Notes under the pieces: generated by a model
Databases searched by the model: none
Told to the model about the DNA's origin: nothing
What the model saw: only the letters and a program-made list of their open reading frames with translations
In this document: positions 45,800 to 57,380 of the stretch, one piece after another
How the letters are laid out: each line of letters starts with the position of its first letter
How positions within the stretch are numbered: position 1 is the first letter of the stretch
Position numbers and translations under genes: made by a program
Assembly (NCBI RefSeq): GCF_030247195.1
Contig: NC_080672.1
Span: forward strand, 352,530,413 to 352,594,412
Source of the DNA: Topomyia yanbarensis
Lineage: Eukaryota; Arthropoda; Insecta; Diptera; Culicidae
DNA length: 64,000 nucleotides
Direction of reading: 5' to 3'

Positions 45800-46125
45800 A
45801 TGATTACACCAGGAACTTCTATTCCTACTGATACACAAGAAAATGATAGACTGATGGATGAGGTTTGCGACGAAGAAGTGTTTTCCACCATTAAAACCAG
45901 TGCTTCGAAAAAACCTCCTGGATTAGACGGTCTGCCTAAAGAATTTTGTTTAGACTGCTGGAATATAATTACAACGGAAATTACAGCCGTGATAAATTGC
46001 ATGCTACTGGGTAATTTGGAGAAAAAAATTGTGATGGGATTATTGCAGTAGTACAAAAGAGACCAGCCAAAATACTGTTGAGGGTTACAGACCTTTAACT
46101 TTATTGAACTTCTATGTTATGTATT
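45800..46125 (+). pseudogene. L1-like RT N-terminal fragment, right arm
   Basis: Exact mirror of 44466-44791, with the same frame and the same break. Confidence 0.75.
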
Positions 46126-46833
46126 CGGTTTGTTAATTTTTCTCAGTGAAATATACCATATGCGCCAGTTGCCTATGGCAAAATAAATTACTGGCGAGAG
46201 AAATTCGCATTTATATTTACTATTATTGAACGTCGAATTTGAAATGTTCTGAGAAACTGATAAATCGTCAATATCTTAACCGGAAAGTAGGATAAATCGG
46301 CGACTAACGCATGGGGAAACCAAAAGCGTAATGATGACAGATTCAAACAACATGGCCCGTCGCACTTGAGCAAAATCTCCAATTTTTTATCGAAAATCAT
46401 TCCTGCAAGAGTAGTTTTGTATAATTTATTACATGTATCAAATTAAGCTATGTCAATTGGCAATTCGCATTCGATAGTTCACACGACGTCACCCGCGTTA
46501 CCGGTTGGTATGATCACTCTTGTGCTATCGTTGTTCATGACACTCATATGGTGATGGTATACTAGCGCCACTATCAAATCAGTGGTACAAACATGAAACA
46601 AGCATTTTTTAGATTTCTACTCGATTGAACCAGTATTTTCCGACAAACTTTCTTTGACTTGGTTTATTGATGACTATTTGAAAAATAAATCGCAGAGATT
46701 TTAGATGCGAAAAACTTATTGTTGAATGCTCTCTCATGAGTGCTTGTTTAAAAAATAAAATAATTTGGGCAGTTAGCGAATTTGAGATGAAATTTTATGA
46801 ATAAAAAATACAATATTTGAGTATCAGAAAATA

Positions 46834-48021
46834 CAGTAATGTTTCGATTATGTCACGGTCGTTCTGTATTTTAGCGTGATATATTTGAAACGTAATATGT
46901 TCAAAGCAAAACAAAAAATTACATTTAAGCATTAACCCATGTATATTTCAAAAAGTCATAAAAGTTAAAGTTAGTCAAAAAAATTAATCACTGTAGGGTA
47001 ATGAGCCTATTTTTGCCATGTTTCTATTATCACACATCCTATTTAAAGCCGTTGGTTAGAGCAGCCGTCTGCCATCTTTGTTCAACGCATTGGGTCAAAT
47101 GGTATGGCATCGGCGGATCAATTTTTCCCTACACAACTTCACTTTACGTATCCCGTACCTTTTCTTAAAATTGTTGAACTACCCAAAACTAAACTTGAAG
47201 GAATCTGGCACGTTAAAGTTTTTGGCAAATATCTTGACTATTAAAGTCAATGTATTCGAAGAGACTACGATTCATTCCTCGTTGTATCAACATTCATTAA
47301 AATAGTCACATCTCCAATTCTTGATGTCCTTCCAAAAGAAAAGTATTCACATCAATTCAAGAGAAAATGCATATCTCGGCATACAAATCTTGCGTATTTT
47401 GTTTTTCTCATTATTTTGTTAGATTTTCCTGCGGATAACTAACAATTAAGCGAATAAAAAAGCAGTCAATTTTTTTATCCGGTACGCCAGACACCCGCTT
47501 TAGGACACGGCAAATGTGTTACGAAGAATTTAAAACAAAAATTGGAATCGGTCGCAAGATATTTCGACAATCCTAGTGATTACAACAACGTTTCTGGTAA
47601 AACATGATTACGAGATTATTCACGTTTAAAGTTTTACGCCACGCCCTCCGCCCACGTAAAGGAATAAGATGAATAGTGCTATAACTTTGCTTTTGCTGCT
47701 TAGACCTTTATAAAAATTTAAGATACTTTCTTAAGAATTCATACTTTAAGATGAAAGAATAAAAAGTTCGACTTCTTGATCGACCTCATCATACATAAAC
47801 CCTTGACGATATAGTCCGAAACCCACTAATAGGCTCATTACCGTACATGTAAATAAGCAAACTAATTGTAAAAAATATTAAAAGTGCCAGGACACAACAT
47901 ATGGCTTAACTGGATCATAATGTAGTGTGCTTTTTCTGCGCGAGCGTGATATAATCGAGACAAAACCGTGATATAATCGAGGGTGATGTAAACGCATAGT
48001 GATATAATCGAAACATTACTG
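46834..48021. mobile_element. MITE (CAGTAATGTTTCGATTAT TIR), right palindrome copy, complete
   Basis: 1188 bp from CAGTAATG to CATTACTG with TA on both sides (46832-46833 and 48022-48023). Because this copy has both termini, the right end of the palindrome looks like the original locus and the left end like the derived one. The CAGT start and TA target suggest a pogo-type origin. Confidence 0.85.
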
Positions 48022-48159
48022 TATGACGAATTCTAGCGATTCAAAGGTGGTAAAATTTAGTACGGTTATATGTGTCATCCATTCGTAACACTAAGTAAAG
48101 CTAATTACAGAGCCTGGACGTGGTGTATAGACGTAAACAGCGTCAAGCAATAATTGGAT

Positions 48160-48380
48160 GTGATCAGTTCAAAATCCGAACCCGACCCGAATCTGAAAAT
48201 TCGAAATTCGAAAAACTCGAACCTGGCCCGAACCCAACAGTTTAGAAGTTCAAAAACCCGGACCCGACCCGACCCCGAAAAATTCAAATTTAAAAACCCG
48301 GAAACCGACCCGAACCCGAAAAGTTCTAATTTATAGAACCTGAACCCGGGTCCGGGTTTCGGGTCCAAAAACCCAAACTC
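48160..48380. repeat. Minisatellite of CCCGAACCCGAAAA-type units
   Basis: Irregular tandem units of about 40-60 bp built from (A)CCCGACCCGAACCCG and AAATTCAAATTTAAAAA-like parts. Open frames across it on both strands are compositional. Confidence 0.6.
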
Positions 48381-48506
48381 GATCATTTCTAGTCTATCCT
48401 AGCGTTTGATGAGTGTTTTAATTGCGAATTAATCATAAATGATGGTATTCGCAGATGAAGTAAAAGCTCTCGTAGATAGTCTTGAACAGGCAAATCAGAT
48501 TGCTTA

Positions 48507-48770
48507 GTGCTTAGTTATACGCAGCGTTTCAGGGTCTGCGTTTCTCCAAAGTCAGTAGAGATAGATGGTGTCGATGCCGAGCAGGGTCCGACGTACGAAC
48601 ACCTATTAAAGTACAAGATTAGCTGCTTCAAGGACCTCTCACTTCAACAGGTGAATATTTCGGACTGCAAACAATTGCGTTCAGGAAAAATTAAGAAATC
48701 AAGATCATTCATTCATTCGTTCGGCGACTTTCGTACCGATAGGTCGATCTTTCCAGTTTGTGCAGTGTAA
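48507..48770 (+). pseudogene. Diverged I-clade ORF1 fragment
   Basis: The frame gives YEHLLKYKISCFKDLSLQQ and NISDCKQLRSG, which align with EDLLKYGTGCFKD and KILECKRLHSA of the ORF1 in copy 2. It is too diverged and too short to be part of the copy starting at about 48870, because the order would be wrong. Confidence 0.6.
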
Positions 48771-48869
48771 CGTTACAAAAATAGTGCTAATCCGCTATCA
48801 AGGCGATATTGTAAATTTTTCCGTATCGTCGATGTTGCACAATTTTTCTCTTCATCTGTGTTTAGCGCG

Positions 48870-51800
48870 TTTACCGTTATTTGTCCAGTAGAGCAGTGAA
48901 AGTAAGCCGCCTGGATACCAATGTATAGATAAGTTAAGTACCGCTATAATATTACATTTCTCTTCTTGACTCTAATACCAGTCTCCACTGGTTATTAGGC
49001 CTTTGCAAAAAAAATGGCTTCCCTTGATAATAGTTTGGTTCAAGGTGAGATGAGTGAAGAAATAAAATTGCCTTTTCGACTGAAATTGTACCCACCCTCC
49101 GCAACCGAACCATTTGTAATGGACCAAAGACAAGAAATGGTTGAATCTATTGCAGATTTCTCCAGTTCTGACGTAACGATATACGGCTGTGACGGAAATA
49201 TCGAAAATTCGCCCTGAAGCGGGCAAACGATATTGCTTGTAACCCGTCAGGGTAACAATTTAGCACTGGGCGGAAATATACCTTTTTTTTACGTATACAC
49301 TCCGTAGAGTGTATTGTTTACGTAAAATTATGCTCACCACTGTTCCATATGATCGTTCGCTTTTTACGTTAAATTTTGTTTATATTTTTGTTTGTGAACG
49401 ATTTTGTTAGATCAGATAGGTGTAGTAATTTTTGTTAAATATTTGTATATTAATAACATAGGGTTTAGTCAGGTAACCGCTCTCCTCTCGCTGCGAAAAT
49501 TGTGCGGACTATGCTGTACCATAGCGATGACAGCTATGCGGGATGTGCGTTTTTTTGGTGTTGGTGATAGTGGAGTGCGGAAGGCGGCCATCGAGTTAGA
49601 CAGTGACGGACCACAGCCACGAACAGACGTTCGAAAAACTTATTTCTTTTTTTCGGGACAGTTTCCCGCCACCATAATAAAAGTGCAGTGCGCGCGTGCG
49701 ACGGCAAATTAAAGCCGTCAGTGTATCGGTTTGTGGTCCGGGCATTCGGAAAAGTCCTGGTGAACGGTCGCCGAAACAGGAAGCTAACTACCAAGAAGCC
49801 ACTCGCTTCCTCGGCTAAACAAAAAGGACCCAGGTAACACCAGTGCCGTTCTCACTGTTGAGGATTAGCCGAACGAGCCTAGCTCTCCTCCACAGTTAAT
49901 CGTAAAGGAGAACGAAGCAGGGCGGACAAAGGTTCCCCCTGAGGTAGGTTTCTGCGGAACCTACCTGGGCCATTCACGGGGAGTGAGTGGACCCGGCGAT
50001 TATTCGCCCCGTCGCTAGGGAGGTTCCAACAAAAGAGCCTTGCTCACCTCCCTGGCTAATTGCAAAGGACCGCTGCCGGAGCAGCCAACGATACCAGCAG
50101 GAGAACTCGGCCGTTGGAGTCCCGGCCGGTCGGAAAAAAACCGTCGCCTTCCCGCCGTCATCAGCAGCAGACCGCAAGGAACGACCAGCAGAGGAGAGTT
50201 TCGGGAGAATAAACGGTAAAGTTAGAATTTATTTGTTTTTTCCTCTTTTCGTTTGTTATTATACGAAAATCCGAAATTCCGGTAGGAGCACCTAGGCCGC
50301 CCTGAAAAGAAGGGTACGCCGGGCAAACAAGAACCCGAGTAGTGGGCAAACCCCTACTTACATGCTGGATACGCGCTTTTTACGAAAGAGTACAGAGTAT
50401 ATGTACCAGCTAATCGGGTTGAAATCTGCGGAGTCATCTCTGATACGAGTTTGCATTGCACGGATCTGCTGACGCGTGGGTTGGCTGCCCTATGCTTCAG
50501 CCGGTGATGGTACTAGTGTGTAAACATTTGCATTCAGCGTCAGTCGCAGGTGACAGAAAGAGAACATATGTCAACTCAGACTCTTATCGGGTAACTTTTG
50601 CTAGGTCCGCTCTACCTAACTACCCCCTCTTTGATAACATTGTCCATTGACGAAGACGACTGTGAAGATCGCCAGCAGGAAACATCTTCTTCTGTGCCTA
50701 GGAGCAATAGAAAAAGGTGGAATATTTCATCCCCAAAGGTTCGTTGTAAAGGCCAGAAGTTGTCATTTCAAGATCCCCCGAAAATAACTAAGTACTGGTG
50801 CAAAACCGAGCCAAGTCTTAGAAACCTGAGTTCAGAAAAGGAATTTCCAGGAACATCATAAACCCTAAGTGTTCCCATATCTCAGCCAGAGTAAGAAACA
50901 AGTGCTGGGTTAATAAATTTCTTTGACATTGTGGGCCGTATTTTTACACCATTAAATATTTCTGATCCTCTTAAAAACATCTTAATAAGCTTTCTTCCCG
51001 CAGTAAAAACATGTTTTGATGCAGTTCACTGCGAAATGGCTCCTACTTTCAGCGATTGTATCCGTCGATGGCCAATTCACCAACGAGGTCACAGTTGCAG
51101 AAGCATCATCCCGAAAATCGATTCTTTTAAAATGTTAGTAAATAACTCTAAATGCGATATATTCGCATATTTCGCTATCGACGGCACGCGACGTTAGAAA
51201 CACGAATGAAGAATTTGATGATATCCAAAAACGCAGTTATTGGCGCAAGTTCGTCGACGGATTAATAAGAGAAACATCGTTGAGCACACTTTAGGGCACT
51301 GCTCGACGATTACGAGTAGTACAAAATATTCAAACCGCTGGATATTCGCTTTCGTCATGAAGATCTGTCCGGCCTCTGTCTCGGTACCACCACGATACCG
51401 TGAACGCAACACCGTTTTCTATTGTGGTGTTCTCACTTAATCTCTCAATACACACAATAACGCCTCGGTGTTAGAAAGAATTAAATTGCCTGTCTCTACA
51501 AAAGAGCGCGTGCTGAATTCATTTGACAAGAATTGTCACTAAAGGATCAATTTTCTCCGGACAATAACTGGAACAGCGTGAGGTGCCCATTCACGAGAAT
51601 CGATCAGGCTATGCCGAAAACCGATATTGTCGGTGATGAAGTACGGTTGTTTCTGGATGTTTAGCGTAAAGCTGTTGGTGATTTGAAAATTTCGAAAGGC
51701 TCGTCGAGCTTAATTCTCAAACCCGACATATGTTCTTGTACTTTGGCTGCATGCTTCTTCGTATAATCTCAGCCGTGTTCGTTTAATAGATGCTTTTGAT

Positions 51801-52375
51801 TAACTGGCCTCATTCTTCTTTTTGTCATTAAATCACAATAATCTTTTCTTCGCAGAATTAGCTACTATTCACTATAGCCTTGGAATCGTTGACACAATTT
51901 TCCCTACAGTTTACCAATTCACCGTTTCGGACAGCTTCAGCTCTATTGAGGCTCTTCGTGCGATGAAGGTTCAAAAAGCAATTCTGGTATTTTATGGGAA
52001 AGATACGGGAGTCTTTGTGTATTTTATCTGAAAATTTTGACCAGATTGCCTTTGTGTTGGTCGCTTTTCATTGCTCTATACCGGGTAATGAAAAGGCCGA
52101 CAGGCCCTTAGCAAAGATGGGTGCATTAGAAGGTGACATCTATGAAAGATCTATCTGCTTCAGTCAATTTTTTAGGGGGATAAAAGTGAGTCAGAATTTC
52201 ATTCGTGTAAGGTCTCAGCTAATGTCCAACCACTACACGTTGAATGCGCATTTGAGACGTATTGGGCTTGTGCCGATGGCTATCACGACATCGAGCACGT
52301 TGTCTGGGCATGTGCCGGATATTTCAACGCCAGGTCTCAGTTAAAGGCTTGCCTTCGAGGTAGACAACCCAATAC
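48870..52375 (+). pseudogene. I-clade LINE, third copy, heavily deleted and split by a solo LTR
   Basis: 5' UTR similar to copy 2 (GTAAGCCGCCTGGATACC near 48903), then an ORF1 start at 49014 (MASLDNSLVQGEM). ORF1 is cut at 49237 by the solo LTR and resumes at 50367 (TKEYRVYVPANRVE). All zinc knuckles are deleted between about 50640 and 50650. ORF2 begins near 51069 (HSCRSIIPKIDSFK) but most of the endonuclease and the whole RT core are gone. Pieces at about 51236-51400 (SNRWIFAFVMK) and an RNase H region at 51840-52160 (FAELATIHYSLGIVD, HCSIPGNEKAD) remain, then LMSNHYTLNAHLRRIGL. Many stops. Confidence 0.85.
49238..50362 (+). repeat. Solo LTR of the gypsy-type family (1125 bp)
   Basis: Starts TGTAACCCGTCAGGG and ends CCCCTACTTACA, homologous end to end with the LTRs at 38395-40703. 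Flanked by a perfect 4-bp duplication TGCT (49234-49237 and 50363-50366). No internal sequence: a product of LTR-LTR recombination. Removing it and one TGCT restores the interrupted ORF1 reading of the host LINE. Confidence 0.95.
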
Positions 52376-54180
52376 ACATTTGAAAAAGTGTCGCAATCAT
52401 TATAAAAGCAATATTTTACTGAATAATACTGTTTGAGTGCTTAAACAAGTTTTGACGATTTTCTTAAACTACATCGCTCTCAAATAAACTTACGACAATA
52501 GAACAGGACGATATTGATTCCTTTCGTGTCCCGAAAAAATTATTCCCGTTTCTTTACAAAATAATTGTGTTAGAATGGCGTTTTCTGAATTTCGAAATAA
52601 TTTACTAAATAGCGAATAATTGTTAAATTAGTTATGGAAATTGCGCCCGTTAATTTATTTATCGGTTTTGTGCGCTTCACGCGAAAGAAATTTAGCATAG
52701 GTCAGATTTGGTAAGGAACTTATTCTCTTCCATTTCTTAAAAACTTAAGCCGTCTTGAGAACTACAAAATGAATTTTGTCTCAAATGAACAAACACAAGT
52801 TAGGTAGATGTCTTTAATTTTTTTTACCTGAGTTTGTATTTTTTCGTCTAACCCCACATTCAATAATGAAGGTCCCATTGCAGAAATAAATACCCACATG
52901 GAACATTCTGAAACAATTTTATTATTTTTTCTAAATAATTAATCCGACCCAAACCCAAACACCATTCATTTTTTTCGCGCCTCCTGACGTTGAGTTGCAC
53001 CCCGCAAGCTCAAGCCCGGAAAGGAACGACGTTAAGTTGCAATTACGAATGCAGCGCAGCCGTCTTCTTGAAGGTCAAAGCAGTCAATGAGTGCAGTGCA
53101 GGCAAGCGAGCGTTGGCGGATGGATCGATCGATGGATGGATGGTCAGAGTCAGTGTGGCTGCGTGGGAGAGCGCTTATTTTCGGACAATCCTCTACACTC
53201 GTGGCTGCATTCAATCTACCATACACTTTAACAGGCCGGACCGACAGCCGGGCAAGGTGAGTTGTCGTGTGCACAAACAGCTGATCCGGTGCCAGCCATG
53301 GGGTGAGGGAGGAAATATTGCACACGAAAGATTAATGATGCCGGTTTTGTGTTATATTTATAGTTGCTAGTTGGTCAGATCTCGGCGCGGTGGCACCGTT
53401 CGTTCGATCTGTGGAATGCGCACATGTGGAGGTAGGTTTGTTATGGTTATTGTCTTTTGAGTGGTTCAGCAAGCGTTGCATTTACCCACGTGCATCTCAA
53501 TTGGTTGCCAATCGATATGGAGTGCTTTGGTTTGATAGGCTCGACCGGTTGCTTTGGGAACGGTGTTTAAAGCTAAATGCGTTTTGAGTTTTTAGATTCG
53601 ATTTGTTTTTAGTTCAATGTCACTTCATTTATTTGCCAACTTTTCACCTAGCATCATAACCTCATCGTTTTTACGAGTCTTTAATTACGCATTTTTATTA
53701 ATAGTCTTAGGTCTATGCTTATGATAAAATAATTACTGATATTTCCACCGCTTAGGGCCCCTGAATTACAGGTCGTGCTAAATGCGAACGTTGATTGATG
53801 ATTTCTGCACAACCTGGCGTGAATGGCTTCATCCGATGGCTCGGTTTTGGATCAGAACGAAAATAAAACTAATGACAGCGAGATGACGTTCACCAGAGAC
53901 TGGTGGGTTCAAGTTGTCCACCACTCTAATCACCCCCTTCGGAGGAACAGGTTAACCTCATCAACCGACTGCTGAGATTGCTACGTTTGTTTTGATTGGA
54001 CAGATTGAATCTGTCATGTCGTGTTTTCCTGTTGATTTAATTACCAGTTGCTCTCGAGGTTTAATCTTGTTCGATCAGCGACCATGTGTGTATCCGATGA
54101 TTATGATGGAGTTGTGTCCAACATACGGAAAGCACAAAGCATACCGTGAAGGATTCTGCCAGTTAACACAATAATAGGCA
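52376..54180. other. No recognisable gene
   Basis: 52.4-52.98 kb is AT-rich. 52.98-54.18 kb is more balanced and could be unique host DNA, but the longest frame (126 codons at 52990-53370) has no recognisable domain and includes a GATGGATG-type simple stretch. Confidence 0.35.
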
Positions 54181-56325
54181 TTTTTCGATTTTTGACTTTT
54201 TTCTAGATTTTTGTCTTTATTCTTTTCCTTTTGCATTATTTTTGTCTTTTTACAATATTTTCTTTTTTGTAATATGATGTTTCAATTGAAGGTGTTCTTT
54301 TTTAGGCATCTGTAACTGCTTTGTAAAAAATATTATGTAATTTCATTGCGACTGGGAATCTGAAAATTCAAAGTATAACTTCGGATTATCGTAATTTACA
54401 AGAATACCACAAGAATCTTCAAATTTGGTAAATTCGAGATTTGAAGGTTTTAGGATTTTGTGATTCAAGAATATTAGGATTTTTCAGCTTGAATTTTTCG
54501 GATTTTTGGATCTGAGAACTATGAATACATTAGAATTTTGTGTTTTAAAACTTTCAAATATCCTAATTTTTGCATTTGTGGATCTTAAGATCTCCTGATA
54601 ATCCTATTTTAAAATTGTTGAATCCTCGTATTTTTAAATTATTGGCTTACTAGATCGTTCGAGTATTAATTTTTGGAGTTTCGAACTATAGAATTTTTGA
54701 TGCTTTGATTTATCGGATTTATAGATTTAACGTTTAACGAATTTGAGATTTTTACGATCACGATTAGAATGATTTTTGATTTGTTTGCCTATCTCGACTT
54801 TGTCGTTTATTAACTGTTTTTGATTAGTTCGGTTAGATTTCATTTTTTTTATTTCGAGGTTATCTGTTTATTGGCCTTTTTAAATTATTCTATTTTAGTT
54901 GATTTTTTTTCAATTTTTTCGATTTCTTATTTCTTTTTTTTTTTGGTTTTTTAAGTATTCAAAAAATTTAATTTTTCTCGCATCTCCTAATGAAAATTTT
55001 TTTCTTATTAATTTCAATGATTTTTAATTTTTTTAAATTTATTTTGATTTCTTCATTTTATTTTGTTGTGCATTCGATTTTTTCGATTTGATTAATTTAA
55101 AAAAAATGTTTATTCTTTTGATATTTTTCATTTTCTAAAATTTTGCTACTCTTTGACTGTTTTAATTTTTCATTTTGTTTTGTTTTCAATTAATTCATTC
55201 TTTCAATTACTAAAACTATTTTTATTTTTCATTCGATGTTGTTTTCTTTGATATTTTCGATAATTTTCCGGAATTTTTGTTTCTTTTGATTTTTTTCGAA
55301 CTTGTTTGATTATTTCGACATATTTGATTATTTTTCAACTTCTCAAATTTTTTCAAATATTTTCGATTCTTTAAATGTTTTGAATTTTTCCTTTTACCTT
55401 TTGTTATTTTTCATCAGATTGTTGTTTTTCATTCAGATTTTTTTATTGTTTTGATTTTTTTATCAATTATAATGTTTTCAACATCTTTTTGTATTTTAAG
55501 ATTTTCTTTTATTCTTTTGATTTCGTTTATCCCCTTGATTTTTTATTCTTTTGTGTTTCTTTTTTTTTTGTTTGTTTCCAAGTTTTTTAATCAATTCAAT
55601 TTTTTTAAATCATTCTTTTTGAAATTTTGAACTATTTGTATTTTCTTCATTTCTGCGATTTTTTCGATTATTTAGACTTTTTCAATTTTTAAGACTTTTT
55701 GAAAGGTTCTCGAATTTTTCAAGAATTGTGTTTTTCAAAGTATTGGAGTTTTTCATTTGTTTTAATTTGAAAGTATTTCAATGTTTTAATTATTTTCGAT
55801 TTTTAGAATCTTTATTGATTTCCTGGATTTTTTTTCAAAATGTAGATTTTTAAGATTTTTTTAATTTTTTTCGATTGCTTCATTTCTTTTTCGATTTCTC
55901 GATTTTATCAGGTTATATAAATTTAAATTTTTCAAAGCTTTCGATTTTTAGAGTTTTTCGATGTTTTGATCTTTTCGATATGTCCAATTTGATTATTCAC
56001 ACATTGCATTAGCCTTTTTTAGATTTCATAATTTTTAAATCTTTTTGATCTATTTCGATTTTGTTGTTTAGTTAGGTTTTATCAATTTTTTCGATTTCTT
56101 CGATTCTTTCGAAATAATTCAATTCTTTCGGCATTTGCAATTTTTTTGACGAATTGATTGTTTTTTAATTCTTCGATTTTTTCTCTCTTTAATTTGTCCA
56201 TTTTTTGAGTTTGCCTTTTCTAGTTCTTTCAATCTGTTGTTTTTCGATCTATCAAATTTTCTCGAATTTTTCGACCCCAGATTTTCAATTTTTAATTGTT
56301 GTTTGTAGTTTGTTGTTTGTTGTTG
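54181..56325. repeat. T-rich low-complexity tract
   Basis: About 2.1 kb of strongly strand-biased sequence built from degenerate TTTTCGATTTTT and GATTTTT units, with few C and long T-runs. Its end (56298-56325) already contains GTTTGTTGTTTGTTG, the heptamer satellite that resumes beyond the LINE at 62.68 kb. Confidence 0.7.
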
Positions 56326-57380
56326 TTTTTTTTTCAATTTGTTTATTTGATAAGGCACGTATGCGTTAGCTTAAAGGTGCCATTTTTTCATTGTTTTACA
56401 TTTTGAATTTCTTAAAACTAGGGGGTTACACATTTCAATATTATTTTGTTTTATATAATGAAACTAAAAAAAAACTTTACAGCTAACTTATACATATAAA
56501 AGAGGGTATAATATAATATTCGTAAGATTTGGGGGACGGGTCATTTAGTGTGTTTTTTGTATAGTAATTCACTTTATGATTTTTAGAAGGGAGATTGTAG
56601 GAGAAATTAATTATTAACTAAGCGGAACATTTTACAAGCTTATTAACTAGAAATAACTAGAAAGAGTGGTTCAAGATTAAGGGGAATTAATTAGGGCTAT
56701 TTTAAAGTAGTGGTACTGTTGGGCATTTCTTAACGAGATTAAATATTGATCAACTAAAACTAAGCACTTAAGTTTTGGGATATATTCAAGGGGAGAAGGG
56801 GATGAAGTCATACATCTGTGTATCAGAGACATGGGAGGGAGAGCGGACAAGGCTGAAGGGGGGGGGGTGGGTGAGATATAAACTTTCAGTTTCCGGCATC
56901 AGGAATTAACGGCCAGGATTACAGATTCGAACGGATTGATCAACTAACACTAGAAAATAGGGGGGCACATAAGTTTTGGGAAGATATTCACGGGGAGTAG
57001 GGGTGAAGTCATACATCTGTGTATCAGAGACATGGGAGAGAGGGTGGACAAGGCTGAACAGGGGGGGGATATAAACTTTCAGTTTCCGGCATCAGGAATC
57101 AACGAACAGGATTACAGATTCGAACGGATGTATCAAGTATTGGGACGCCGGGCGGTTTTCCTCGAGCCGGCAGGGGTTCCTCCAGACGATTTCGTAGTAC
57201 GGCTCAGATACGGATCGGGAACACACCGCGCTGCGTGTGTGATGTTGTACTGTAGATCTCGTGTTGTTGGTTCATTCGACAGATGTTTTGTCTCGTCTTG
57301 GAGTCGTATCAAACCATCGTTGGGGTACGGTAGGCGGAAGAGGGCACTTCTGGGAATAATAAGAGAAAAGATAGGGGCAT

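Noticed and set aside
52990..53370. 126-codon ORF as a host gene
   Set aside because: Low-complexity parts and no domain; could be unique host DNA but coding is unsupported.
53992..54174. 60-codon ORF next to the T-rich tract
   Set aside because: Too short, no recognisable motif.
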